Of a stretch of DNA of 20,178 nt, positions 1 to 10,041 are shown one piece after another. The stretch spans positions 1 through 20,178 of the forward strand of contig CAIYOB010000889.1 of assembly GCA_903927685.1 (NCBI GenBank), read 5' to 3'. Every line of letters begins with the position of its first letter. The stretch's first letter is position 1. Origin of the DNA: an uncultured Planctomycetaceae bacterium. GTDB taxonomy: Bacteria > Planctomycetota > Planctomycetia > Pirellulales > Pirellulaceae. The position numbers and the translations under genes are program-made. Under the pieces are notes generated by a model. The model saw nothing but the letters and a program-made list of their open reading frames with translations. It made no database searches and was not told the DNA's origin.

Positions 1-702
1 GGCCAATTGGGCGGCGGCGGCGGTGCTGGTCATCTCGACCAACCTGGCCAGTGGCATGTGCTTGGCCAGCCACTCGCGGCATTGGGAGAGCGCTTGGGGC
101 TTGCTGTAGATCTCTTTGACTTCGCCACGTTCGCAGCGGCCCAGTAAATAGTGGTGGATCCGCAGTTGGACTTCCCCGCAGATTCGGGCTGGCAGGCGGG
201 CGAACATGCCGAGCGTATCCACGATGCGGCCATCGGTCGAGTTCTCGATCGGGACCACACCATAATCGACGTGCTTGCGGCTCAATTCCTCGAACACGGC
301 TGCGATTGTGGCCACGGGCACCAGTTCCGCGCTCGCCCCAAATCGCTCGATGGATGCCAGGTGGCTGTAGCTATAGGTCGGCCCGAGGTACGCGACCCGC
401 AGCGGCTTGACCAGTGCCCGCACGCCGCTGTGCAATTCCCGCAGGATCGCTCGCACCGCCCGATCCGGCAGAGGGCCTTTCTTGGCTTCGACAGCCCGCC
501 CAATGGCCGCTTGTTCCGTCTCCAGGTCGTACAGCGGCCCGCCTTCCTGCTGCCGCAGCCGACTCAGTCGCTCGCTGCAATGGGCGAACTCGTGCAGCAA
601 CTTGACCAAGTCCCGCTGCAATGCGTCTGCCTTCCGGTTCAAGTTGCTGGCCGTGGCGGCGGAATCCGCTTTCTTTTCGGGTCGGCTCTTCTGCATGGTC
701 AT
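1..702 (-). CDS. pheA: Prephenate dehydratase (P-protein type) with degenerate N-terminal chorismate mutase domain; 3' end beyond window
   Basis: Converts prephenate to phenylpyruvate in phenylalanine synthesis; cytoplasmic. 234 codons are visible and the reading frame runs off the left edge, so the rest of the dehydratase domain and any ACT regulatory domain are not seen. Residues about 17-100 resemble an AroQ chorismate mutase helical domain and residues about 102 onward are the prephenate dehydratase domain, with GPTYSYSH (107-114) and VPIENSTDG (150-158) matching the family's GPxGxxSH and PIENS motifs. The ATG at 702 follows an in-frame TGA 15 bases upstream and has an AAGG-like ribosome site; the ATG at 696 is the alternative. 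Aligned without gaps to E. coli AroQ, the catalytic Arg11, Arg28, Lys39 and Arg51 positions read Asn, Phe, Arg and Thr, and the Gln88 position reads Val, so mutase activity is doubtful. Dehydratase identity is sure; loss of mutase activity is inference. Confidence 0.9.
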   Translation of the reverse strand, partial: MTMQKSRPEKKADSAATASNLNRKADALQRDLVKLLHEFAHCSERLSRLRQQEGGPLYDLETEQAAIGRAVEAKKGPLPDRAVRAILRELHSGVRALVKPLRVAYLGPTYSYSHLASIERFGASAELVPVATIAAVFEELSRKHVDYGVVPIENSTDGRIVDTLGMFARLPARICGEVQLRIHHYLLGRCERGEVKEIYSKPQALSQCREWLAKHMPLARLVEMTSTAAAAQLA

Positions 703-772
703 CAGCCCTTCGACGGATCAGAGGATGGGAGTCATTCGGCAACGCCTTGGCCAGACCCCCTAAGCCCGCGAA

Positions 773-778
773 ATCATA
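773..778 (-). promoter_or_regulatory. Possible -10 element of pheA (TATGAT)
   Basis: On the minus strand, TATGAT lies about 70 bases upstream of the pheA start in otherwise GC-rich sequence. No convincing -35 hexamer stands at 16-18 bases further upstream, so this is only a candidate. Confidence 0.25.
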
Positions 779-924
779 ACGACCGACCGCAGCCTGGGAA
801 AGTTGCCGAGCGGCGAAACGGCGACCGGCCGATACAGCCGGAGCCGGGGGCGATTCAGCCCATGACGTAGCCAACTCGAAATCTAGTCGCCTGATTCAGT
901 CTTGGATAGTTTCCACCCCGCAAT

Positions 925-941
925 CGGAACCCAAAATTCCG
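925..941. repeat. Short inverted repeat CGGAA-N7-TTCCG
   Basis: Five-base arms around a 7-base centre, about 150-165 bases upstream of the predicted dnaK transcription start. With the neighbouring repeat at 952-964 it lies where sigma-54 activators usually bind. Arms this short can occur by chance. Confidence 0.3.
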
Positions 942-951
942 GTTTTCAGGG

Positions 952-964
952 TGCCAAAATGGCA
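952..964. promoter_or_regulatory. Short inverted repeat TGCCA-AAA-TGGCA, candidate activator site
   Basis: A perfect five-base-arm palindrome about 125-140 bases upstream of the predicted dnaK transcription start (around 1090). Enhancer-binding activators of sigma-54 typically bind dyads at about -80 to -150, so the position fits. The assignment rests on position and symmetry only. Confidence 0.35.
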
Positions 965-1063
965 GGCGCGCCGCAGGACTCGGCCCAGGAAATCGAGCTG
1001 CCAGGCCAAGCGAATGACATAACCATATCCCATAAAACGACTTAGGATGCACGACAGCAGATA

Positions 1064-1079
1064 TGGCACGTTCTTTGCG
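1064..1079 (+). promoter_or_regulatory. Sigma-54 (-24/-12) promoter of dnaK-clpB
   Basis: TGGCACG-TTCT-TTGCG matches the sigma-54 consensus TGGCACR-N4-TTGCW at every position except the last. The GG (1065-1066) and GC (1077-1078) dinucleotides are exactly 10 bases apart, as RpoN requires. The transcription start would be near 1090, about 50 bases before the dnaK ATG. The match is seen; use of the promoter in vivo is inferred. Confidence 0.65.
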
Positions 1080-1139
1080 TCATGTGGAAAGGCATGACTT
1101 AGGGTTTGATTGGCATAGAGTGGGAAAGGAGCGGCTCAG

Positions 1140-3068
1140 ATGGCTCAAGGCGAAAAGATTATTGGGATCGACCTCGGGACCACGAATTCAGTGGTCGCCG
1201 TGATGGAGGGGTCCGAAGTCAAAGTGATTCCGAACGCGGAAGGCAATCGTTTGACGCCCAGCGTCGTGGCGTTTACGGATCGCGGCGAGACGTTGGTGGG
1301 TGAACCGGCCCGCCGCCAGGCGGTCACCAATCCGCACCGGACGGTTTCGTCGATCAAACGGTTCATGGGGCGCCGGCACCACGAGGTGGAGAGCGAAGAG
1401 AAGATGGTGCCGTACAAGGTCGTCGGGGCGGCAGGCGACTACGTCAAGGTCGAGATCGACGGCAAAACCCACACGCCGCAAGAGGTTTCCGCCAAGACGC
1501 TCCGCAAGCTGAAGGAAGCGGCGGAGTCGTATTTGGGCCACAAGGTCAACAAAGCGGTCATCACCGTGCCGGCGTATTTCAACGACGCCCAGCGGCAGGC
1601 CACCAAAGATGCAGGCCAGATTGCCGGCCTCGAGGTGGCTCGAATCATCAACGAGCCGACGGCCGCGGCGATGGCCTATGGACTGGACAAGAAGGTCAGC
1701 GAGAAGATCGTGGTTTTCGATTTGGGCGGCGGCACGTTCGACGTCTCCGTGCTGAAGGTTGACGAGGAAGAGGGGCACAAGGTGTTCGAGGTGGTCAGCA
1801 CCAGCGGCGATACGCACCTGGGCGGTGACGACTTCGACCAGCGGTTGATCAATTACGTGGCGGACGCCTTCAAGCGGGAGAACGGCATCGACCTGCGCAA
1901 GGACCCCATGTCCCTGCAGCGGTTGCAGGAAGCGTGCGAAAAGGCCAAGAAGGAACTCAGCAGCCTGCCGCAGACCGACGTCAACCTGCCGTTCATCACG
2001 GCGGACGCCTCCGGCCCCAAGCACCTGCAGATGACGATCACCCGGTCGAAGTTCGAGGAGTTGATCGACGACCTGATCGAACGCTGCCGAGGCCCGGTCA
2101 ACCAGGCCATGCGGGACGCCAAGTTCAGCCCGCGCGACATCGACGAAGTGGTCTTGGTGGGCGGTTCAACGCGTGTCCCCAAGGTCCAGGCGATGGTCCG
2201 CGAGATCTTCGGCAAGGAGCCGCACAAGGGCGTCAATCCGGATGAAGTTGTGGCGGTCGGCGCGGCGATTCAGGGCAGCGTTCTGGCGGGCGATCGCCGC
2301 GACGTGCTGCTGCTGGACGTGACCCCGCTGACCCTGGGCATCGAGACCGAGGGCGGCATCCTGACGCCGCTGGTGGAACGGAACACGACGATTCCGACGG
2401 AGAAGAAGCAGACGTTCAGCACGGCCGCGGACAACCAGCGAGCGGTGACCGTCAAGGTCTTTCAGGGCGAACGCAAGATGGCGACGGACAACCGGCTGCT
2501 GGGCGAGTTCAACCTGGAAGGGTTGCCGCCCGCCCCGCGCGGCGTGCCGCAGATCGAGGTCAAGTTCGATATCGATCAGAACGGCATTTTGAACGTGTCT
2601 GCCAAAGACCTGGGCACCGGCAAAGAAGCTTCGGTCCGCATTGAACAATCGTCCGGCTTGTCGGACGCGGAGATCGAACGGATGCGAAAATCGGCCGAGG
2701 AGCATGCCGACGAGGACCGCCGCAAGTTCGAACTGGTCGAGGCCCGCAACCAGGCGGACCAGATGTGTTACCAGTTGGAGAAACTGATGAAGGACCACGC
2801 CGACAAGATCGGCGAGTCCGATCGGGAACCGCTGCAGAAAGCCATCGAGAAAGTCCGCTCGGTCGCCAAGAGCGACGACGCGGCGGCCATCAAGTCGGCC
2901 GTCAGCGACCTCGAACAGGCTTCCCATGCGTTCAGCAAGATGCTGTACGAAAAACAGACTGCGGGGCATGCCGGGCACGCCGGCGCGGGCGGCGCGGCCG
3001 GCGGCGAACAAGCGGCCGGGGGCGGCAAGGACGACGCCATCGACGCAGAATTTGAAGTCAAGAAGTAA
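1140..3068 (+). CDS. dnaK: Molecular chaperone DnaK (Hsp70)
   Basis: ATP-dependent Hsp70 that binds exposed hydrophobic segments of unfolded cytoplasmic proteins and works with DnaJ and GrpE. The 642 residues are normal for bacterial DnaK. The nucleotide-binding domain (about 1-385) shows [10 protein letters not shown] near the N-terminus, [12 protein letters not shown], and [10 protein letters not shown]. The interdomain linker is [10 protein letters not shown] (about 388-397), followed by the substrate-binding beta domain and helical lid. A Gly/Ala/His-rich tail precedes the acidic terminus DAEFEVKK, close to the usual DAEFEEV-type end. The ATG at 1140 has an AAAGGAG ribosome site about 9 bases upstream. 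It is followed after 6 bases by clpB, indicating a bicistronic operon, with a sigma-54-type promoter upstream. No dnaJ, grpE or hrcA is adjacent. Confidence 0.98.
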   Translation: MAQGEKIIGIDLGTTNSVVAVMEGSEVKVIPNAEGNRLTPSVVAFTDRGETLVGEPARRQAVTNPHRTVSSIKRFMGRRHHEVESEEKMVPYKVVGAAGDYVKVEIDGKTHTPQEVSAKTLRKLKEAAESYLGHKVNKAVITVPAYFNDAQRQATKDAGQIAGLEVARIINEPTAAAMAYGLDKKVSEKIVVFDLGGGTFDVSVLKVDEEEGHKVFEVVSTSGDTHLGGDDFDQRLINYVADAFKRENGIDLRKDPMSLQRLQEACEKAKKELSSLPQTDVNLPFITADASGPKHLQMTITRSKFEELIDDLIERCRGPVNQAMRDAKFSPRDIDEVVLVGGSTRVPKVQAMVREIFGKEPHKGVNPDEVVAVGAAIQGSVLAGDRRDVLLLDVTPLTLGIETEGGILTPLVERNTTIPTEKKQTFSTAADNQRAVTVKVFQGERKMATDNRLLGEFNLEGLPPAPRGVPQIEVKFDIDQNGILNVSAKDLGTGKEASVRIEQSSGLSDAEIERMRKSAEEHADEDRRKFELVEARNQADQMCYQLEKLMKDHADKIGESDREPLQKAIEKVRSVAKSDDAAAIKSAVSDLEQASHAFSKMLYEKQTAGHAGHAGAGGAAGGEQAAGGGKDDAIDAEFEVKK

Positions 3069-3074
3069 CAGGTC

Positions 3075-5714
<2,640 letters not shown>

Positions 5715-6016
5715 GTGCTCTGACAGAAAGAACTTACGGCACTTCTTGACACTGGGGCGGCGAGCGTTCTGCGCGGCGACCGAACACGCAATCACAACCC
5801 GATGCGTCAGCGAGGATTCGCCGATTGCGCATCCTCGCTGGCGCTTCGGGTGACGCATTCGCCAACAATCCAGCCTCTTCCATGCCACTGAGTTCCCTCG
5901 GCAAAAATTGCGGGCGAGGTGGGAAAACTCTGGTTGCCAACGGGAAAAGCCGATAGAATAGCGAAGCGCGTTTGACCTTCTTCTCCGTTCCGCTTCGTAT
6001 CTGGAGGCCCCCAAAG
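5715..6016. other. Intergenic region after clpB with palindromic repeat
   Basis: About 300 bases without a credible gene. It contains a weak inverted repeat at the clpB stop (GTAAGT 5711-5716, ACTTAC 5732-5737), a strong palindromic repeat (5797-5851), and GGAGG (6003-6007) serving the next gene. A TTGCCA/TAGAAT pair (5934, 5954) has only 14 bases of spacing and is not a convincing promoter. Confidence 0.6.
5797..5851. repeat. Palindromic intergenic repeat (planctomycete CGATGCGTCAGCGAGG type)
   Basis: Two 21-base arms (5797-5817 and 5831-5851) are complementary at 19 of 21 positions around a 13-base loop; one of the two mismatches is a G-U pair in RNA. The arm core GATGCGTCAGCGAGG is one I recall as recurring between genes in planctomycete genomes; its copy number here cannot be checked. 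It could also stop transcription or stabilise the dnaK-clpB transcript, although no T-tract follows. Confidence 0.65.
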
Positions 6017-9000
6017 ATGGCCCGCAACTCGAACCGTAGGCGACGGCGGTCCGCGACTTTGGCGTTTGAACGGCTGGAGCCGCGGGTGGTTCTGGATGCC
6101 CAGTTGGGTGCGTCGCTCGCGGGCGACCTCGGGATCTCGTCCACGGCGGACGTCGGCGTGAGTCCCATGGCGGCGATCGCGGACCCGTCGGATGCGCTGG
6201 CCCGATTCCAGTCGGCTGACGAACTGCGCAAGTTCCTGGTGCAGGACGCGAATACGCGGTACGCCGATCTGTTTGGGCGCGAGGCCTGGACCTGGTGGGG
6301 TGCGATCGACGTCGTACCTACGAGCATCCTGAACGACAGCGTGATGACGAGGGTCGAATCGAGCCCCGACTATTCTACGACCAACACGCAAGTGGCTGGC
6401 GTCGACGAGGGAGACCTCGTCAAGACCGACGGCCGATATCTGTACATCGGCCGCGGTGCGGATGTGGTGATCGTCGATGTCCAGTCGGCGGCCGACATGC
6501 GAGTTCTGGCCCAGGTAGGCGGCGCAGGCGCTCTGGCTGCCCTGTACCTGACGGACGACCGGCTGACGGTGATCTCGCATCAGTACGACTTGTACCCCCA
6601 GCCGCTGCTGGCCGACGCGGCGATGTGGTCTCGTCCGTGGGGCGGCGAGGCGAAGTTCCAAGTTGCGGTGTACGACGTGTCGGCGCCTCAGACACCCCAG
6701 CTGGTCAGTCGCTTGGACGTCGAGGGCAGCTACATCGATTCGCGGCTGATCGGCGACACCGTGTACTTGGTGTCAAGCCACGAGTTCCATCTGCCTGCAC
6801 CCGAGACCGTGCCGGGGAAAGCTGGAGCCGATCCGAATGCGTCCGGCAACACGTCGGCAGGCGGCGGAGCCGCGACCGACTCGATGCTCCGGATCATGCC
6901 CTGGCCGGGGCCCAATCCCGATGGCTCGGGCTGGGTCTATGAGACGCGCGAGCAATATTGGGAGCGGATCGGCGATCAGGTGCTGGACTTGGCTCTGCCG
7001 AATTACGTGCTCCAGGACGCGGCGGGCAACGTCCAGGCCGGCCTGCTGATCGCGGCCGAGGCGACGTACCGGCCATTGGGCGGTCAGACAGACCAACTGA
7101 TCTCGATCACGGCGTTTGACATCGGCGCCGAACCGGCCGTGGTCGCTTCGTCGAGCGCCCCGCTGGGCTGGTCGAACACCGTGTACGTGTCGCCGACCAA
7201 TTTGTACGTCGTGAGCACCCAGTGGTCGGAGGCCGAATCCAGCCAGCTGTTCAAGTTCGCCTTGCAGGCGGAAGCAGGCCAGATCCCGCTGGTCGCTACG
7301 GGACGCGTGCCGGGGCGCGTGCTGAATTCATTCTCGCTGGACGAGCAGGGCGACGAGTTGCGGATCGTCACTCAGCGGGGATGGCGAGCGGGAGCCCAAA
7401 GCGCTTTGTACGTGCTGGAGCAGGTCGGTCAGAAGCTGGACCTGCGCGGCCAGCTCGACAACTTGGCGCCGGGGGAAGAATTGTACAGTGTCCGCTTCCT
7501 GGGCGACCGCGCGTTTGTCGTCACGTTCGGCCCCGACGGCGGGGCTTGGATCGATCCGCTGTTCACGATCGACCTGTCCGATCCCGCGGCTCCGCAAGTC
7601 GAAGGCGAACTGGAGATCCCCGGGTTTTCCAATTACCTGCAGTTGCTCGACGGCGACTTGCTGCTCGGCCTGGGCCGCAACGCGGACGAGTCGAACGGCC
7701 GTCAGTTGGAGCCCCAGGTGTCGTTGTTCGATGTCGCCGATTTCGCCAATCCGACCTTGACGGACCGCGTGTCGTTCGGGGACGTGAGTTCCTGGTCCGA
7801 GGCCTTCTTCAATCATCACGCCGTCAGCTACTTCCCCGACCAGCAGATCCTGGCCGTGCCCCTGGACACGTGGTATTCGGCCGCCCTGCCCGTCCTGCGG
7901 GAAGGGGAAGTTGTGGCTGGCGACTCGCCGTTGCCCGCTTGGCTGGCCCAACTGTGGGTCTTCCGTGTCGATACGACGGCCGCCCAGCCGCAGCTGCGCG
8001 TGTTGGGCACGATCCAGCACGAGACGTCCATCATCCGTAGCCTGCGGATCGGCACGCAGCTGTTCTCGATTTCCAGTGATACGATCCAGGTCCACGACAT
8101 TTTCGATCCCGGCGAGCAGCTGGGCGAGTTGTACTTCGGCCCCCGGGCCAGCGAAGATTGGTTCTCCGTGGATCGCGAGAGCCAGGACAATCCGCTGGAC
8201 GTCCTGGCCAACGACCGCCTGGGCCCGGAGGCCGGCGCCTGGTCGATTGCCGCCGTCGAGCAGCCGGAGGCCGGCACGGTTGCGATCAGCGCCGACGGAC
8301 GGAGCCTGCGGTACACGCCGCCCACGGGACTCGTCTCGTACGAATCGTTCGTCTACACCATTGTGGGCCCGAACGGCGCGACGGCGGACGGGCGAGTCAA
8401 CGTCAGCATCACCGAGTGGGCCGGTCTGCAGCGCATGACCGACTTGGCCCTTCGCGACCTGGCCCAGCGGTTGGCCGTCCCCGTCGAGAACATCAGCGTC
8501 TGGGGCTCCGAGGCGGTGGAATGGTCCGATTCCTGCCTGGGCGTCGCCACGGTGGACCGGATGTGCCTGATGGTCATCACCCCCGGCTTCCGGATCAACC
8601 TCCATCATGACTCGACGACCTATGTCTACCACACGGACAAGCGCGAAACCGTGCTCCTGGCCAAGACCGACGAGGACACGCCCGTGATCACGGACCCGGG
8701 CCTGACCGGTTCCGACCCGCTGGTTCGCGTGCGGCTGGAAGCCACGGACGCCAGCGGCCAGGTCGTCACGGCGATTGAAGCCGGCCAGACCTTGACCCTG
8801 AACGTGTACGTCGACGATCTCCGTGATTCCGGCGACGGCGTGTACGCGGCTTACACGGATATCTTCTATCCGGCCCGCGTCGTCTCCGTCCAGGACGACT
8901 CGCTCGCCTACGACGGCGTGTATGCCAACGGGAAAGCCGGCGATTTTGAACGCGTGGGCGTCGTGAACGAACTGGGAGCGTTTGCCGGCCTGGACACGCT

Positions 9001-9892
9001 GGGCAGCGGCGAACGGCTGCTGGCCAGCATGTCGTTTGTCGCCCGCCGAGCGGGCACCGCCGCCTTCCTGCCGACCGCCGCCGACGTCCGGGGGCATGAA
9101 GTGCTGGCGTACGGCTTGAACGACGTCATCCCGCCGCGGCGGGTGGAATGGCAGGGCGTCGAAGTCCAGGTGTTGGGCGGCTGGCGCAACACGGAAGACC
9201 CGCAGGACGTCGACGACGACGGACATGTCACGCCGCAGGATGCGCTGCGGTGCATCAACGTGATCAACACGCACGGCAAGCCACACCTGGAACGAGCCGA
9301 GCTGCAATTCGCCGCGGGGCTGGAGGCGGCGGCCGACCGATACTTCCTGGACGTGGACGGCGACGATTTCCTGACGGCTCGCGACGTGCTGCTGATTGTC
9401 AACCGCTTGAACGGAGACACCCCGCTCCCGCTGGCCACCACCACCGACGCCGGCTTGCCCGCCCGGCCGTTGGCTTCCTGGGTCGACTGGCAGGCGCTCG
9501 AGAATCTGTTGCAGGAAGAGCGCTGGCAGGAGCCGCTGCAGACCCTGCAGTTGAGCCCGGAGCGGACGTTGGATTTGATCCACGAGTTGTTGGTCACCGT
9601 GGACGCGGACCGTCTGGAAGCTCTGGCAGACGGTCCGAGTCCGCTCGATACGGCCCAATGGAAAGCGGCCCTGACGCCGGTCCTGGATGCGATTCGCCAG
9701 CACGTGTCCGTCGACCAGTTGCTGGACGTCGCCGACCAACTGCAGACGAATTTCGCGGACCTCGATCTGGCCTCCCTCCTGCCCGGCCTGGCTCCGCAGA
9801 TCAGCCTGACCGCCGCCAGCGAGGCTTTGCAGGACGCCTTCTTCGCCAAACTGTCCGACCCGCTGTTCCTGTTGGATCTGCTGGACGGTTGA
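6017..9892 (+). CDS. Secreted LEPR-signal beta-propeller protein with cadherin-like, cohesin-like and dockerin modules
   Basis: A 1291-residue exported multidomain protein, probably at the cell surface; its ligand is unknown. The Arg-rich N-terminus followed by LEPRVVL (about 20-26) is the planctomycete LEPR-type export signal. Residues about 117-700 match the bacterial/archaeal Beta_propel family (TNTQVAGVDEGDLVKTDG, then YLYIGRGADVVIVDV). Next come a cadherin-like Ig module (about 716-800, DNPLDVLAND ... FVYTI), a small domain ending in VITPGFRINL and YVYHTDK (about 800-880), and a cohesin-like region (about 900-1053). Two dockerin type I calcium loops follow (DVDDDGHVTPQDAL near 1065, DVDGDDFLTARDVL near 1112). 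A 155-residue, mostly helical tail ends the protein. The ATG at 6017 has GGAGG 9 bases upstream and places the Arg-rich signal at the N-terminus, so it is preferred over an in-frame ATG at 5972 with no such site. Confidence 0.88.
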   Translation: MARNSNRRRRRSATLAFERLEPRVVLDAQLGASLAGDLGISSTADVGVSPMAAIADPSDALARFQSADELRKFLVQDANTRYADLFGREAWTWWGAIDVVPTSILNDSVMTRVESSPDYSTTNTQVAGVDEGDLVKTDGRYLYIGRGADVVIVDVQSAADMRVLAQVGGAGALAALYLTDDRLTVISHQYDLYPQPLLADAAMWSRPWGGEAKFQVAVYDVSAPQTPQLVSRLDVEGSYIDSRLIGDTVYLVSSHEFHLPAPETVPGKAGADPNASGNTSAGGGAATDSMLRIMPWPGPNPDGSGWVYETREQYWERIGDQVLDLALPNYVLQDAAGNVQAGLLIAAEATYRPLGGQTDQLISITAFDIGAEPAVVASSSAPLGWSNTVYVSPTNLYVVSTQWSEAESSQLFKFALQAEAGQIPLVATGRVPGRVLNSFSLDEQGDELRIVTQRGWRAGAQSALYVLEQVGQKLDLRGQLDNLAPGEELYSVRFLGDRAFVVTFGPDGGAWIDPLFTIDLSDPAAPQVEGELEIPGFSNYLQLLDGDLLLGLGRNADESNGRQLEPQVSLFDVADFANPTLTDRVSFGDVSSWSEAFFNHHAVSYFPDQQILAVPLDTWYSAALPVLREGEVVAGDSPLPAWLAQLWVFRVDTTAAQPQLRVLGTIQHETSIIRSLRIGTQLFSISSDTIQVHDIFDPGEQLGELYFGPRASEDWFSVDRESQDNPLDVLANDRLGPEAGAWSIAAVEQPEAGTVAISADGRSLRYTPPTGLVSYESFVYTIVGPNGATADGRVNVSITEWAGLQRMTDLALRDLAQRLAVPVENISVWGSEAVEWSDSCLGVATVDRMCLMVITPGFRINLHHDSTTYVYHTDKRETVLLAKTDEDTPVITDPGLTGSDPLVRVRLEATDASGQVVTAIEAGQTLTLNVYVDDLRDSGDGVYAAYTDIFYPARVVSVQDDSLAYDGVYANGKAGDFERVGVVNELGAFAGLDTLGSGERLLASMSFVARRAGTAAFLPTAADVRGHEVLAYGLNDVIPPRRVEWQGVEVQVLGGWRNTEDPQDVDDDGHVTPQDALRCINVINTHGKPHLERAELQFAAGLEAAADRYFLDVDGDDFLTARDVLLIVNRLNGDTPLPLATTTDAGLPARPLASWVDWQALENLLQEERWQEPLQTLQLSPERTLDLIHELLVTVDADRLEALADGPSPLDTAQWKAALTPVLDAIRQHVSVDQLLDVADQLQTNFADLDLASLLPGLAPQISLTAASEALQDAFFAKLSDPLFLLDLLDG

Positions 9893-10004
9893 CCCTGTTT
9901 CGAGTTCCCGCTCGGCGCGGCGAGGGTGGCTGGAGTCGGACCACAAGGAACGCGTGGTGAGTCTCCCGGTTCGCGGCCCGGGGAGGATTCGCCGCGCTCG
10001 CCCC

Positions 10005-10028
10005 GCGGTCCGCCCCTGAGGGGACCGC
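10005..10028 (+). other. GC hairpin just before the ribosome site of the next gene
   Basis: GCGGTCC (10005-10011) pairs with GGACCGC (10022-10028) around a 10-base loop, ending 3 bases before the GGAGG at 10032-10036. No T-tract follows, so it is not a classic terminator. It could limit read-through or affect translation of the downstream gene. Confidence 0.3.
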
Positions 10029-10041
10029 CACGGAGGTTTTC

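Larger units (their letters stand above)
703..1139. other. Divergent intergenic region between pheA and dnaK
   Basis: 437 bases between the two divergent starts. It holds a candidate -10 element for pheA on the minus strand, two short inverted repeats (925-941, 952-964), and a sigma-54-type promoter at 1064-1079 reading toward dnaK. The open frames here on either strand have no recognisable protein character. I see no CIRCE element (the HrcA operator) and no clear sigma-32-like promoter. Confidence 0.6.

Noticed and set aside
371..874. 167-codon open frame on the minus strand starting in the pheA-dnaK gap
   Set aside because: It overlaps the pheA coding sequence in another frame, and pheA motifs are clear. 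Its sequence is Ala/Arg/Gly-rich without domains.
860..1139. CIRCE/HrcA operator before dnaK
   Set aside because: No TTAGCACTC half-site or its complement is present.
5934..5959. TTGCCA ... TAGAAT as a sigma-70-type promoter
   Set aside because: The spacing is 14 bases instead of 16-18 and the -35 match is imperfect.
5972..6016. Upstream in-frame ATG for the beta-propeller gene
   Set aside because: It would put 15 extra residues before the Arg-rich LEPR signal and has no ribosome site, while the ATG at 6017 has GGAGG at ideal distance.
7328..9946. 872-codon open frame on the minus strand
   Set aside because: Antisense to the beta-propeller/dockerin gene. It has no recognisable domain and the same composition as other GC-driven antisense frames.
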